Source: Microlunatus soli | Lineage (GTDB): Bacteria; Actinomycetota; Actinomycetes; Propionibacteriales; Propionibacteriaceae | Direction: 5' to 3' | DNA: 64,000 bases | NCBI RefSeq assembly: GCF_900105385.1 | Contig: NZ_LT629772.1 | Coordinates: 4,588,001 to 4,652,000 of the forward strand | Part shown: positions 8,587-16,295 of the stretch, piece by piece | How the letters are laid out: every line of letters starts with the position of its first letter | Position numbering within the stretch: the stretch's first letter is position 1 | The notes under the pieces: model-generated | What the model was told of the DNA's origin: nothing | The model's database searches: none | The model's input: only the letters and a program-made list of their open reading frames with translations | Position numbers and translations under genes: made by a program

Positions 8587-9342
8587 TCAGTGGTCGGCCC
8601 GGACGGTGGTGAAGACCGGCTTGGCGACGAGCTCGAAGCCCAGACTCTCGTACAGCCCGCGGGCCGCGTTGTCCTCACCGGTGTGCAGGATTGCGCGGCG
8701 CCCGGATGCCTCGATCCGTCGCACCAGAGCGCGGATCAGCCGCGAGGCATGGCCCTTCCCTCGGGCCTCCGGCGCGGTGCAGACTGTGCTGATCTCGACC
8801 GCGTCATCCAATTGACAGCGGTAGCCACCGATCGAAACCAGCCGACCATGATCACGGATCCCGATGAAACCGCCCTGTTCGATCGTCCTCGGTAGGAACG
8901 GCCCGGGCTGAGTAGCCGCGGTCAGGGCCGCCATCTCCGGCACATCGGCCGGGCCGAGTTCGACGATCTGGGAGAGACCGGAATTGTCGAGGTCGGCATT
9001 GTCGCGGCCGGCATCGTCGCGGCCGGCATCGTCGCGGCCGGCAACGTCGAGGTCGGGTTCGTCGAGGTTGGGGGTGCGGACCGACAAATATTGCACGCCG
9101 TACATCTGGTTCTCGACGGTCCAGCCGACCGGGACCTCGGGGCTCGTCTTGCACAGCACTGCAGTGCCGCCGGGCCCGACCAGGTCGGCCAGCGCGGTCC
9201 AGGAATCCGGGCCCGGAGAGTCGGGGAGGGCGGCGAAAATGTTGACCCGCGGATCGAATCGTACGGCTCGCTCGTCACCCTCGGCGAGATGGCTCAGGGC
9301 GCCCCGCAAGGTCGGCCAGAACGGGTTGCCCCAGGAATCCAT
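8587..9342 (-). CDS. GNAT-family N-acetyltransferase (FR47-like)
   Basis: 251 residues. The C-terminal half has the GNAT fold: GGFIGIRDHGRLVSIGGYRC, the acetyl-CoA loop VCTAPEARGKGHASRLI (R/Q-x-x-G-x-G/A), and NAARGLYESLGFELV. The N-terminal half (about residues 1-110) resembles the divergent first lobe of FR47-type enzymes. The lobes are joined by a pentapeptide repeat linker rich in Asp, Ala and Arg. There is no ribosome site, but TAATCT sits six bases before the ATG, which suggests a leaderless transcript. It should transfer an acetyl group from acetyl-CoA to an unknown amine. Confidence 0.85.
   Translation of the reverse strand: MDSWGNPFWPTLRGALSHLAEGDERAVRFDPRVNIFAALPDSPGPDSWTALADLVGPGGTAVLCKTSPEVPVGWTVENQMYGVQYLSVRTPNLDEPDLDVAGRDDAGRDDAGRDNADLDNSGLSQIVELGPADVPEMAALTAATQPGPFLPRTIEQGGFIGIRDHGRLVSIGGYRCQLDDAVEISTVCTAPEARGKGHASRLIRALVRRIEASGRRAILHTGEDNAARGLYESLGFELVAKPVFTTVRADH
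8986..9060 (-). repeat. Five 15-bp repeats coding a pentapeptide linker
   Basis: Five in-frame 15-bp units (8986, 9001, 9016, 9031, 9046; the middle three nearly identical) encode pentads such as DAGRD and VAGRD between the two lobes of the GNAT protein. Copy number could vary without breaking the gene. Confidence 0.85.
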
Positions 9343-9569
9343 GCCGCCAGATTAGGTGGGGAACGGCAATGGTCGGCGAGCGGACCGGATGCTGGTCCAT
9401 CCGCGCAACCGATTTCATCGAGATTCGATCAGCTGGCCGCAAATATGGTCGTAACGTCCGGTGATCTCGCCGATTCACTTGTGGATCCGGGCCGATGATG
9501 CTGGAATCCGTGGCGGGGTCGGGAAAGGCCGTTCGGGGAAGGCCGAGATGCGGACGAGAGGACTCGTGG

Positions 9570-10565
9570 GTGGCATTCCCGACGGCCGACCGGCACAGCC
9601 GGCGCGACATGTTGAGACGTGCCGGCGGTACGGCGCTGGCTTCGACGATCCTCGGCGGCACCGGCTGGCGCAGCGCGCAGCCCGCACGCGCCGACGACCT
9701 GACGGTGGTGGACAGCAGGACCGATGATCCGCGGCTGAAGTACTACCGGTTCGCCACCTCCGCGATCGGTTGGGACCCAGGCGTCAACGTGCTGGTCCCG
9801 GCCGACTACGAGACCAGTGGCCGGCGCTATCCGGTGTTGTATCTGTTGCACGGTGGTGGCACCGATGCCGATTTCCGCCAGTGGGACGGCCGGATGGGCA
9901 TCGACATCCGATCCGAGACCTCCGACCTTCCGCTGATCGTGGTGATGCCGGACGGCGGACATGCCGGCTGGTACAGCGACCCGACCGGGTCGGCCGTCGG
10001 CCCGCGCAACTGGGAGACCTTCCACATCAAGCAACTGCTGCCGTGGATCGACGCCCATTTCCGGACCGTCGCCGACGCTTCCGGGAGGGGAGTCGCCGGC
10101 TATTCGATGGGCGGCTTCGGGGCGCTGAAGTACGTCGCACGGCATCCCGGCGAGTTCGCCTCGGTCAGTGCCCACTCCGGTCCGGCGAGTCTGCGTAGTC
10201 AGAACGGCACCATGGTGCACTGGGCGAACCTGTCCTCGGCCGCGGTCGAGCTCGGCGGCGCCACCGTGTACGGCGTTCCGTGGAACGAGTCGCTGGTCAC
10301 CGCGGACAATCCGATCGAGCAGCTCGATGCCTATCGCGGCAAACGCGTCTTCCTGGCAGCCGGCACCGCTGACGCCGGGGTGCCGTTGTCCGACGTGATC
10401 CAGGAGAGCCATGTGCTCGTCAGCCAGCGTGAATTCTCCGAGGCGATGCGGGCAGCCGGAGTCGCGTACCACCGACGCGAGCATCCGGGCGGCCATCTGG
10501 TCGATCTCGGACTGTTCCGTGACGATCTGGCCGATCTGGCCGACTTCCTCGACAAGGCAGGATGA
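9570..10565 (+). CDS. Tat-exported esterase D/mycolyltransferase-like alpha/beta hydrolase
   Basis: About 331 residues from the GTG at 9570, which has AGAGGA upstream; an in-frame ATG at 9495 would add 25 residues. A Tat signal (HSRRDMLRRAGG, then a hydrophobic stretch and AQPARA) indicates export folded. The mature part shows the esterase pattern: VNVLVPADYETSGRRYPVLY, LLHGGG, and the nucleophile elbow GYSMGG with its Ser. A late Asp (GTADAGVP) and His (HPGGHLVDLG) could complete the triad. The fold is shared by antigen 85-like acyltransferases and esterase D. Its stop overlaps the start of the next exported protein (ATGA). The substrate is unknown. Confidence 0.85.
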   Translation: MAFPTADRHSRRDMLRRAGGTALASTILGGTGWRSAQPARADDLTVVDSRTDDPRLKYYRFATSAIGWDPGVNVLVPADYETSGRRYPVLYLLHGGGTDADFRQWDGRMGIDIRSETSDLPLIVVMPDGGHAGWYSDPTGSAVGPRNWETFHIKQLLPWIDAHFRTVADASGRGVAGYSMGGFGALKYVARHPGEFASVSAHSGPASLRSQNGTMVHWANLSSAAVELGGATVYGVPWNESLVTADNPIEQLDAYRGKRVFLAAGTADAGVPLSDVIQESHVLVSQREFSEAMRAAGVAYHRREHPGGHLVDLGLFRDDLADLADFLDKAG

Positions 10566-11455
10566 TCATGAAGCTTCCTACAGTACGGTCAAGATCGCGA
10601 TCACGATCCGGGCGGTTGACCGCGGTCGTCGGAGTGTTGGTTGCTGTCGCGCTGGCGGTGCCGCTGGTCGGCAGTTCGAGTGCGGCAGCGGCCGCGCCGG
10701 GTGAGCCGCACAGCGGTAGCCACGTGCCGGCAACCGAGCTGCCGCACGTCGAGTGTGCCATCCCCGCGCAGGCCGATGACAACGTCCTGGTGATCTTGAA
10801 ACACGTCGCCGATCAACGGCAGGTGACCGACAAGGTGCGGTTGGCCATGTACGAGACGGCGTGGGTCGAATCCCATGCCAACAACCTCAATTGCGGTGAC
10901 CGGGACTCGGTCGGCGTGTTTCAGCAGCGACCCTCGATGGGCTGGGGGACCGTTGATCAACTTCTGAATGTGGATTACGCGACGGGCAAGTTCCTGGACG
11001 GCAACGCGCCACTGCCCGGCGCGATCGTCGTTGATCAACAGAATCCGGGCTGGACGGCAGGGGAAGTCTCCCAGGAGGTCCAGCGGTCGGCCTATCCCGA
11101 AAGGTACGACCAGGCCGAAGGTACGGCGCGGGAGCTGATCGCGCGCGCCGCCGAGATCGACGACGGTACGACGCCGCCGCCGTCGCACTACTTCGTGAAC
11201 ACCTTCGCCGACGCCCCGGTCTTCGACTCTCCGACCTCCACCACCCGGACCGGAACGCTCAACGAGGGCAGCAATTACGTGTACTGCAAGGTCTGGGGTC
11301 GGGTCACCGGTGACAACAGTACCTTCAACCACTGGTGGCTCAAGACCGATCCGGACGTCGGACCGGCCGGACAGTATGTCTCGGCCTACTACCTGTCCGG
11401 CTGGGGCAACGACGAGGCCAACGACGTTTCCGGCACCGAGATCCGCGACTGCTGA
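10562..11455 (+). CDS. Secreted lysozyme-like/transglycosylase-like protein with C-terminal SH3-like part
   Basis: 297 residues. An Arg/Ser-rich N-terminus is followed by a hydrophobic core and an Ala-rich cleavage region (SSSAAAAAPG), a Sec-type signal. The core has AMYETAWVESHANNLNCGD, then RDSVGVFQQRPSMGWGT, the pattern of goose-lysozyme/SLT-like proteins in which the Glu of WVES would be catalytic. The C-terminal 90 residues (APVFDSPTSTT, NYVYCKVWG, HWWLKTDPD, YVSAYYLSGWG) resemble a bacterial SH3 domain that could bind the wall. Four Cys are spread over the mature protein. Its ATG overlaps the esterase stop, and a C39-like peptidase follows 13 bp later, so this looks like a three-gene set of exported wall enzymes. 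A hydrolytic role is inferred. Confidence 0.75.
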   Translation: MIMKLPTVRSRSRSRSGRLTAVVGVLVAVALAVPLVGSSSAAAAAPGEPHSGSHVPATELPHVECAIPAQADDNVLVILKHVADQRQVTDKVRLAMYETAWVESHANNLNCGDRDSVGVFQQRPSMGWGTVDQLLNVDYATGKFLDGNAPLPGAIVVDQQNPGWTAGEVSQEVQRSAYPERYDQAEGTARELIARAAEIDDGTTPPPSHYFVNTFADAPVFDSPTSTTRTGTLNEGSNYVYCKVWGRVTGDNSTFNHWWLKTDPDVGPAGQYVSAYYLSGWGNDEANDVSGTEIRDC

Positions 11456-11468
11456 GCAGAGGAGAACC

Positions 11469-12230
11469 ATGATCACGATGCACGACAATCGCCGTCTTCC
11501 GTCCCGACGACAGTTCCTGCTCGGCAGCGTCGCCGCGTCGACGCTTGCGCTGCCGGTCGCCGCGTCGGCGCGGGTGCTGCCGATCGGGACGGCGGCCGCA
11601 GCACCGGCGTCCGAGCCCAAGCACACCCCACAGGCTCAGCGGGTCCCGCAATGGGCGATGCGCAGCACCACCGGAGGCGTCCGTACCCGTGTCGCGCAGC
11701 AGACGGCGCAAGCACGTGCCGAGGGCAATGTCGTGGTCGACATCGACTTCGAATATCAGCAGACCTCGTACTGGTGCGGTCCGGCGGCGACCCGGATCGC
11801 CTTGTCCGCCCGCGGGGTCGCTGTCACCCAGCAGCAGATGGCCGACGAGTTGCCCACCAGCGAGAACGGAACCGACTGGATCGGTCAGGTCACCGCCGTC
11901 CTGGCCAAGTACGTCGGATGGTACGAGACCACCGAGATGCCGGACGATCCGCCGACCCAGGCCCAGCGGGAGAAGCTCTGGAACGACGTCACCACCGATC
12001 TCGATCAGGGCTATCCGCTGGTCACCAACATCGTCGCCCCTCCGAGCAACCATCCGCCGGGCTATCCGAGCGACCAGACGATCTGGCACTACTTCACCGT
12101 GATCGGTTACAACCCCGACAACCAGGACGTACTGATCGCCGACCCGGCCGGCTTCGCTCCCACCGAGACCTACTGGCTGACCTTCGAGCAGTTGGCGACC
12201 CTGATCCCGCCGAAGGGCTACAGCGCCTGA
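11469..12230 (+). CDS. Tat-exported C39-like cysteine peptidase
   Basis: 253 residues beginning at the ATG at 11469, preceded by AGAGGAGAA. A Tat signal (PSRRQFLLGSVAAS) is followed by AASARV and an Ala/Pro-rich stretch. The mature domain matches peptidase C39-like proteins: IDFEYQQTSYWCGPAATRIAL carries the Gln and catalytic Cys in WCGPA, TIWHYFTVIGYN carries the His, and VLIADPAGF the Asp. It ends after YWLTFEQL. Such secreted proteins are widespread in actinobacteria, and their substrates are mostly unknown. It is the third gene of the exported set after the esterase and the lysozyme-like protein. Confidence 0.85.
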   Translation: MITMHDNRRLPSRRQFLLGSVAASTLALPVAASARVLPIGTAAAAPASEPKHTPQAQRVPQWAMRSTTGGVRTRVAQQTAQARAEGNVVVDIDFEYQQTSYWCGPAATRIALSARGVAVTQQQMADELPTSENGTDWIGQVTAVLAKYVGWYETTEMPDDPPTQAQREKLWNDVTTDLDQGYPLVTNIVAPPSNHPPGYPSDQTIWHYFTVIGYNPDNQDVLIADPAGFAPTETYWLTFEQLATLIPPKGYSA

Positions 12231-12285
12231 TGTGATGCCTGAGCTGATCGGGCCCGGTTGCTGCGTGCCGGTCGGCATCTGACGG

Positions 12286-12314
12286 TTGACAGGTCCGGGT
12301 CGGCTCAGCATACT
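12286..12314 (+). promoter_or_regulatory. Promoter of the GH76 gene
   Basis: TTGACA at 12286-12291, a spacer of exactly 17, then CATACT at 12309-12314. Transcription would start near 12321, just before the palindrome at 12329-12340 and about 50 bases before the ATG. Confidence 0.65.
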
Positions 12315-12328
12315 GACGTGCGACCTTC

Positions 12329-12340
12329 GGAAACGTTTCC
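12329..12340. promoter_or_regulatory. LacI-type operator GGAAACGTTTCC
   Basis: A perfect 12-bp palindrome with the central CG and AAACGTTT core typical of LacI/GalR-family sites. It lies just downstream of the predicted transcription start of the GH76 gene, where a bound repressor would block transcription. The cognate LacI gene is not in the window. Confidence 0.7.
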
Positions 12341-12370
12341 ATCGCAGCAAGCGCAGGGAGAAGGCTGTTC

Positions 12371-14287
12371 ATGATGATCGGGAAGCACCGGCCGCACCGT
12401 CTTCGCAACGGGGTGATCGGACTGATCGCACTCCTTGTCGGGCTGGTCCCGGCGACAACGGCGGTCACGGCGCGGGCCGACGTGCCCGAGGACTCCGGGG
12501 CGACCGCGACCGCAAGAGCCCGGGTGGCGGCCGACGTGTTGATGGGCTCCTACGAACCGGTCAAGGCCTGGTTCCCCTCCAGCTGGTGGAACTCCGCGGT
12601 CGCCCTGCAGACCATCGGCGACTACATGCAACGCACCGGTGATCGCCGCTACCTGCCGCAACTGGACAACACCTTCGAGAAGGACAAGGGTGTTTTCCCG
12701 CCCGGCTATCTGTCCGGGGATCCGCTGCTCGGGAACTTCACCAGTCGGGCCATCGACGATTCCGAATGGTGGGGGCTGACCTGGATCCAGGCCTACGACC
12801 TGACCGGTGATCGGAAGTATCTGGACATGGCCGTCACGATCGCCGAGTTCGTCAACGATTACTGGGATGACACCTGCGGTGGCGGCGTGTGGTGGAACGG
12901 TGAGCGGACCTACAAGAACGCGGTGACCAACGGGCTGTGGATCCGGCTGACTGCGGAGCTGCACAACAGGATCGACGGCGATACCCAATGGCTGAAGAAG
13001 TCCCGGGCCGGTTGGGACTGGCTGATGGACAGCGGCATGATCAACTCCGACGGTCTGGTCAACGACGGACTGAACGACGACTGCACCAGCAACGGCCAGA
13101 CCGTCTACAGCTACAACCAGGGGCTGGCGATCGGCGCCGGACTGGAGCTGTGGCGGGCCACCGGTGATGATCAACTGCTGGCCACCTCGCGCCGGTTGGC
13201 CGACGCCGCTCTGACGTCGTCGGAGCTGACCACCGACGGCATCCTCACCGAGTCCTGCGATGTCGCGGACCGGAGCTGTGATGACAACGGCAAGCAGTTC
13301 AAGGGCATCTTCATGCGTTACGTGATGGATCTCGCCGACACCACGCACGCCGACCGGTACGAGGCCTTCGTCCAGCGGCAGGCGGACAGCATCTGGACCA
13401 CCGACCGCGACGCAGCGGATCGACTCGGCGAACGGTGGGCCGGTGGCGCCGGTGACGGTGAACACCCCAACGCCTTCGACTGGCGGACCCAGGCCAGCGC
13501 GTTGAGTGCGTTGATCGCGGCCGTGCCGGAGCCGGCGCCGACCCGTTCACTGGCCGCAACGATGGACCCGGCCCAACCGGTGGTGATGCCGGCAGCGACC
13601 GGCGCGACCCGGATCAAGATCAATCTCGGCGTCTCCGGGACCGCGGCGGGCAAGCGTCCGATGCAGGTCACGGCAGACGTGACGGGGCCGAAGGGCTGGC
13701 AGATCACGCCGAAGAGTTCCTCGGTGGCGCTGCGCACCGACGGCAGCCGGACGCCCGCGTACGGCAGCATCGCCGTCGACGTCACGGTGCCTGCCGATGC
13801 CGCCGACGGACACCACACCGTACGAGCCACGGTGACCGCCGATCCGCGGCTGACGTTCACCGCCGAGGCCGACGTGCTGGTCGCGCACAGCATCGACTTC
13901 GATACCGGTACGGCCGCGGAGGACCCGTGGTTGTACGACGCCGACGGATCGCAGAGCAGTGGTCCGCAGAACCGGTTCGCCGACGGCAACAGTTACTTCG
14001 TCTACCGCTTCCCGTTGCCGGCCGACACCAAGGCTGCCACTGCGAAGTTGACCATCGACAACGAGTACACCGTCCAGGCAGGACCGGACGGGACCGACTG
14101 GACGACAGTGCTGAAAGAGACCGAACAGATCCACGACGGCCAGAACAAGGCCACCCACGAGATCGACCTCGCGCCCTATCTCGGGACCGACAAGGCGGTC
14201 TACCTCAAGGTGTCCGATTCCTTTCCCGACGACGGTTGGGGAGGACGACTCTCGCACCTGAGTGTCGACATCACCGGCGCCGGCTGA
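12371..14287 (+). CDS. Secreted GH76 endo-alpha-1,6-mannanase with C-terminal accessory domains
   Basis: 638 residues with a Sec signal (LIALLVGLVPATTAVTARA). The catalytic (alpha/alpha)6 domain spans about residues 40-380. It includes FPSSWWNSAVALQTIGDYM, the paired acidic residues in RAIDDSEWWGLTW expected as GH76 catalytic Asp-Asp, and VYSYNQGLAIGAGLEL. After a Pro/Ala linker comes an NEW3-like beta domain (about 410-505, ITPKSSSVALRTDG, VDVTVPADAADGHH), then a C-terminal beta-sandwich (about 510-638) that may bind carbohydrate. By family it cleaves alpha-1,6-mannan such as fungal or actinobacterial cell-wall mannan. A strong promoter and LacI-type operator precede it, suggesting sugar-induced expression. 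Confidence 0.88.
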   Translation: MMIGKHRPHRLRNGVIGLIALLVGLVPATTAVTARADVPEDSGATATARARVAADVLMGSYEPVKAWFPSSWWNSAVALQTIGDYMQRTGDRRYLPQLDNTFEKDKGVFPPGYLSGDPLLGNFTSRAIDDSEWWGLTWIQAYDLTGDRKYLDMAVTIAEFVNDYWDDTCGGGVWWNGERTYKNAVTNGLWIRLTAELHNRIDGDTQWLKKSRAGWDWLMDSGMINSDGLVNDGLNDDCTSNGQTVYSYNQGLAIGAGLELWRATGDDQLLATSRRLADAALTSSELTTDGILTESCDVADRSCDDNGKQFKGIFMRYVMDLADTTHADRYEAFVQRQADSIWTTDRDAADRLGERWAGGAGDGEHPNAFDWRTQASALSALIAAVPEPAPTRSLAATMDPAQPVVMPAATGATRIKINLGVSGTAAGKRPMQVTADVTGPKGWQITPKSSSVALRTDGSRTPAYGSIAVDVTVPADAADGHHTVRATVTADPRLTFTAEADVLVAHSIDFDTGTAAEDPWLYDADGSQSSGPQNRFADGNSYFVYRFPLPADTKAATAKLTIDNEYTVQAGPDGTDWTTVLKETEQIHDGQNKATHEIDLAPYLGTDKAVYLKVSDSFPDDGWGGRLSHLSVDITGAG

Positions 14288-14326
14288 CCGGTCGGCTGCA
14301 GCTGTTTCGTCCGGCGTTATTGTGGG

Positions 14327-14338
14327 CCTCGATCGAGG
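14327..14338. promoter_or_regulatory. Palindrome CCTCGATCGAGG before the hydroxylase gene
   Basis: A perfect 12-bp palindrome lies three bases after a TATTGT -10-like box (14318-14323) and 25 bases before the GTG at 14364. The position suits an operator. I see no good -35 box, so the promoter assignment is weak. Confidence 0.4.
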
Positions 14339-14363
14339 TCCCACAGTGACGTGAGGAGCGGGT

Positions 14364-16295
14364 GTGCAGTTCCACCACCACGGCTACGTCTCGGGTGATC
14401 CGCGGATCCAGCCGGCTGCCGGCTGCGGCGTGGACCGCCCCGACGAGTTGCCTGCCGAGGTCGACGTGTTGATCGTCGGCAGCGGGCCCGCCGGCATGAT
14501 CGCCGCGGCACAGCTCGCCCAGTTCGACGACATCGTCACCCGGATGGTCGAACGCAGACCCGGCCGGCTGGAGATCGGCCAGGCCGACGGAATCCAGGCC
14601 CGCAGTGTGGAGACGTTCCAGGCCTTCGGCTTCGCCAATCGGATCATCGACGAGGCCTACCGGATCACCGAGATGTGCTTCTGGAAGCCCGATCCGCAGC
14701 TTCCGGAGAATATCGTGCGCGCCGCCAGGACACCGGACGACCCGACCGGGATCAGCGAGTTCCCGCACCTGATCGTCAACCAGGCCAGGGTTCTGGACTA
14801 CTTCGCCGAAGTCGCCCGGAACGCTCCGACCCGATCGGTGCCGGACTACGGCTGGGAATTCGTCACTCTGCAGGTCGCCGACGATGATGATCATCCGGTG
14901 ATCGCCACCCTGGAACGCACCGCCGGCCCGGATGCCGGCAGCAGGCGCACGATCCGCGCCCGGTACGTGATCGGCTGCGACGGTGCCCGGAGCAGGGTCC
15001 GCGAGTCGATCGGCCGGGAACTGGTCGGTGACCGGGCCAACCATGCCTGGGGTGTGATGGACGTCCTGGCCGAGACCGACTTCCCCGACATCCGGACCAA
15101 GTGCGCGATCCAGTCCCACGACGGCGGAAGCATCCTGCTGATCCCGCGGGAGGGCAACTATCTGTTCCGGATGTACGTCGATCTCGGCGAGGTCACCGGG
15201 AAGGACGGCGGCGACGTCCGACACACGTCGCAACAGGAGGTGGAGGCACGGGCCAACCGGATCCTGCATCCCTACACGCTGACCGTCAAGGAGGTCTGCT
15301 GGCGCAGCGTGTACGAGGTGGGTCACCGACTGACCGACAAGTTCGACGACGTCCCGGCCGAGCTCACCGGGACCCGCAGCCCGCGGGTGTTCATCACCGG
15401 CGACGCCTGCCACACCCACAGCGCCAAGGCGGGCCAGGGCATGAACGTGTCACTGCAGGACGGCTGGAACATCGCCTGGAAACTCGGCCACGTCCTCCAG
15501 GGGCGAGCGTCGGCAGCACTGTTGGACACCTACTCGGCCGAACGCCAGGTGATCGCCCAGAACCTGATCGACTTCGATCGGCAGTGGTCCAGCCTGATGG
15601 CCGCCAAGCCGGACGAGCTGTCCGATCCCACCGAGCTGGAGACCTTCTACGTCAAGACCGCGGAGTTCCCGGCCGGACTGATGACGCAGTACCCGCCGTC
15701 GATGATCATCGACGGTGCGGCGCGACAGCAGTTGGCGACCGGATTCCCACTGGGCAAGCGATTCAGGAGTAACGTCGTCACTCGGGTGTGTGATGCCAAC
15801 CCGGTCCACCTGGGCCACCATCACCGGGCCGACGGACGATGGCGGATCTACGTCTTCGCCGACCGGCCGCGGGCCGGCGAGGACTCCAGGGCTACCGCGT
15901 TCGCCGACTGGATCTCGACCTCGCCGCAGTCCCCGGTGGTCGCCTACACCCCGGCCGGTGCCGATGTCGACGCCTGGTTCGACGTCAAGATCATCTATCA
16001 ACAGCCGTACGACGACGTCGATCTCGGCCGGGTGCCGGCGGCCTATCGGCCCAAGGTCGGCCCGTTCTCCGTGGTCGATCACGAACTGGTGTACGCGGCC
16101 GACCCGGCCGACGACATCTTCGACAGTCGAGGCGTCGACCGGGACGGCGTGCTCGTCGTCGTCCGACCCGATCACTACGTAGCCGACGTGCTGAGTCTGG
16201 ACGACTCGGCAGCACTGGCCGACTTCTTCGCCCGGATCTTCCCTGTCGACAAGGGAACTCCGGCCAGTGCCGGCGAGTCGGTCCCGATCAGTTGA
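14364..16295 (+). CDS. FAD-dependent aromatic hydroxylase, phenol 2-monooxygenase/3-hydroxybenzoate 4-monooxygenase type
   Basis: 643 residues, the usual size of the PheA/MobA group. The FAD Rossmann motif is VDVLIVGSGPAGMIAAAQLA, the second signature is RYVIGCDGARSRVRESIG, and the third FAD motif is RVFITGDACHTHSAKAGQGM followed by NVSLQDGWNIAWKL. The last 190 residues form the thioredoxin-like C-terminal domain of this group. The GTG at 14364 has GAGGAGC upstream. These enzymes use NADPH, FAD and O2 to hydroxylate phenols or hydroxybenzoates, typically feeding ring cleavage. No ring-cleavage genes are nearby, so the substrate is open. Its 3' end overlaps the convergent asparagine synthetase gene by 8 bp. 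Confidence 0.9.
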   Translation: MQFHHHGYVSGDPRIQPAAGCGVDRPDELPAEVDVLIVGSGPAGMIAAAQLAQFDDIVTRMVERRPGRLEIGQADGIQARSVETFQAFGFANRIIDEAYRITEMCFWKPDPQLPENIVRAARTPDDPTGISEFPHLIVNQARVLDYFAEVARNAPTRSVPDYGWEFVTLQVADDDDHPVIATLERTAGPDAGSRRTIRARYVIGCDGARSRVRESIGRELVGDRANHAWGVMDVLAETDFPDIRTKCAIQSHDGGSILLIPREGNYLFRMYVDLGEVTGKDGGDVRHTSQQEVEARANRILHPYTLTVKEVCWRSVYEVGHRLTDKFDDVPAELTGTRSPRVFITGDACHTHSAKAGQGMNVSLQDGWNIAWKLGHVLQGRASAALLDTYSAERQVIAQNLIDFDRQWSSLMAAKPDELSDPTELETFYVKTAEFPAGLMTQYPPSMIIDGAARQQLATGFPLGKRFRSNVVTRVCDANPVHLGHHHRADGRWRIYVFADRPRAGEDSRATAFADWISTSPQSPVVAYTPAGADVDAWFDVKIIYQQPYDDVDLGRVPAAYRPKVGPFSVVDHELVYAADPADDIFDSRGVDRDGVLVVVRPDHYVADVLSLDDSAALADFFARIFPVDKGTPASAGESVPIS

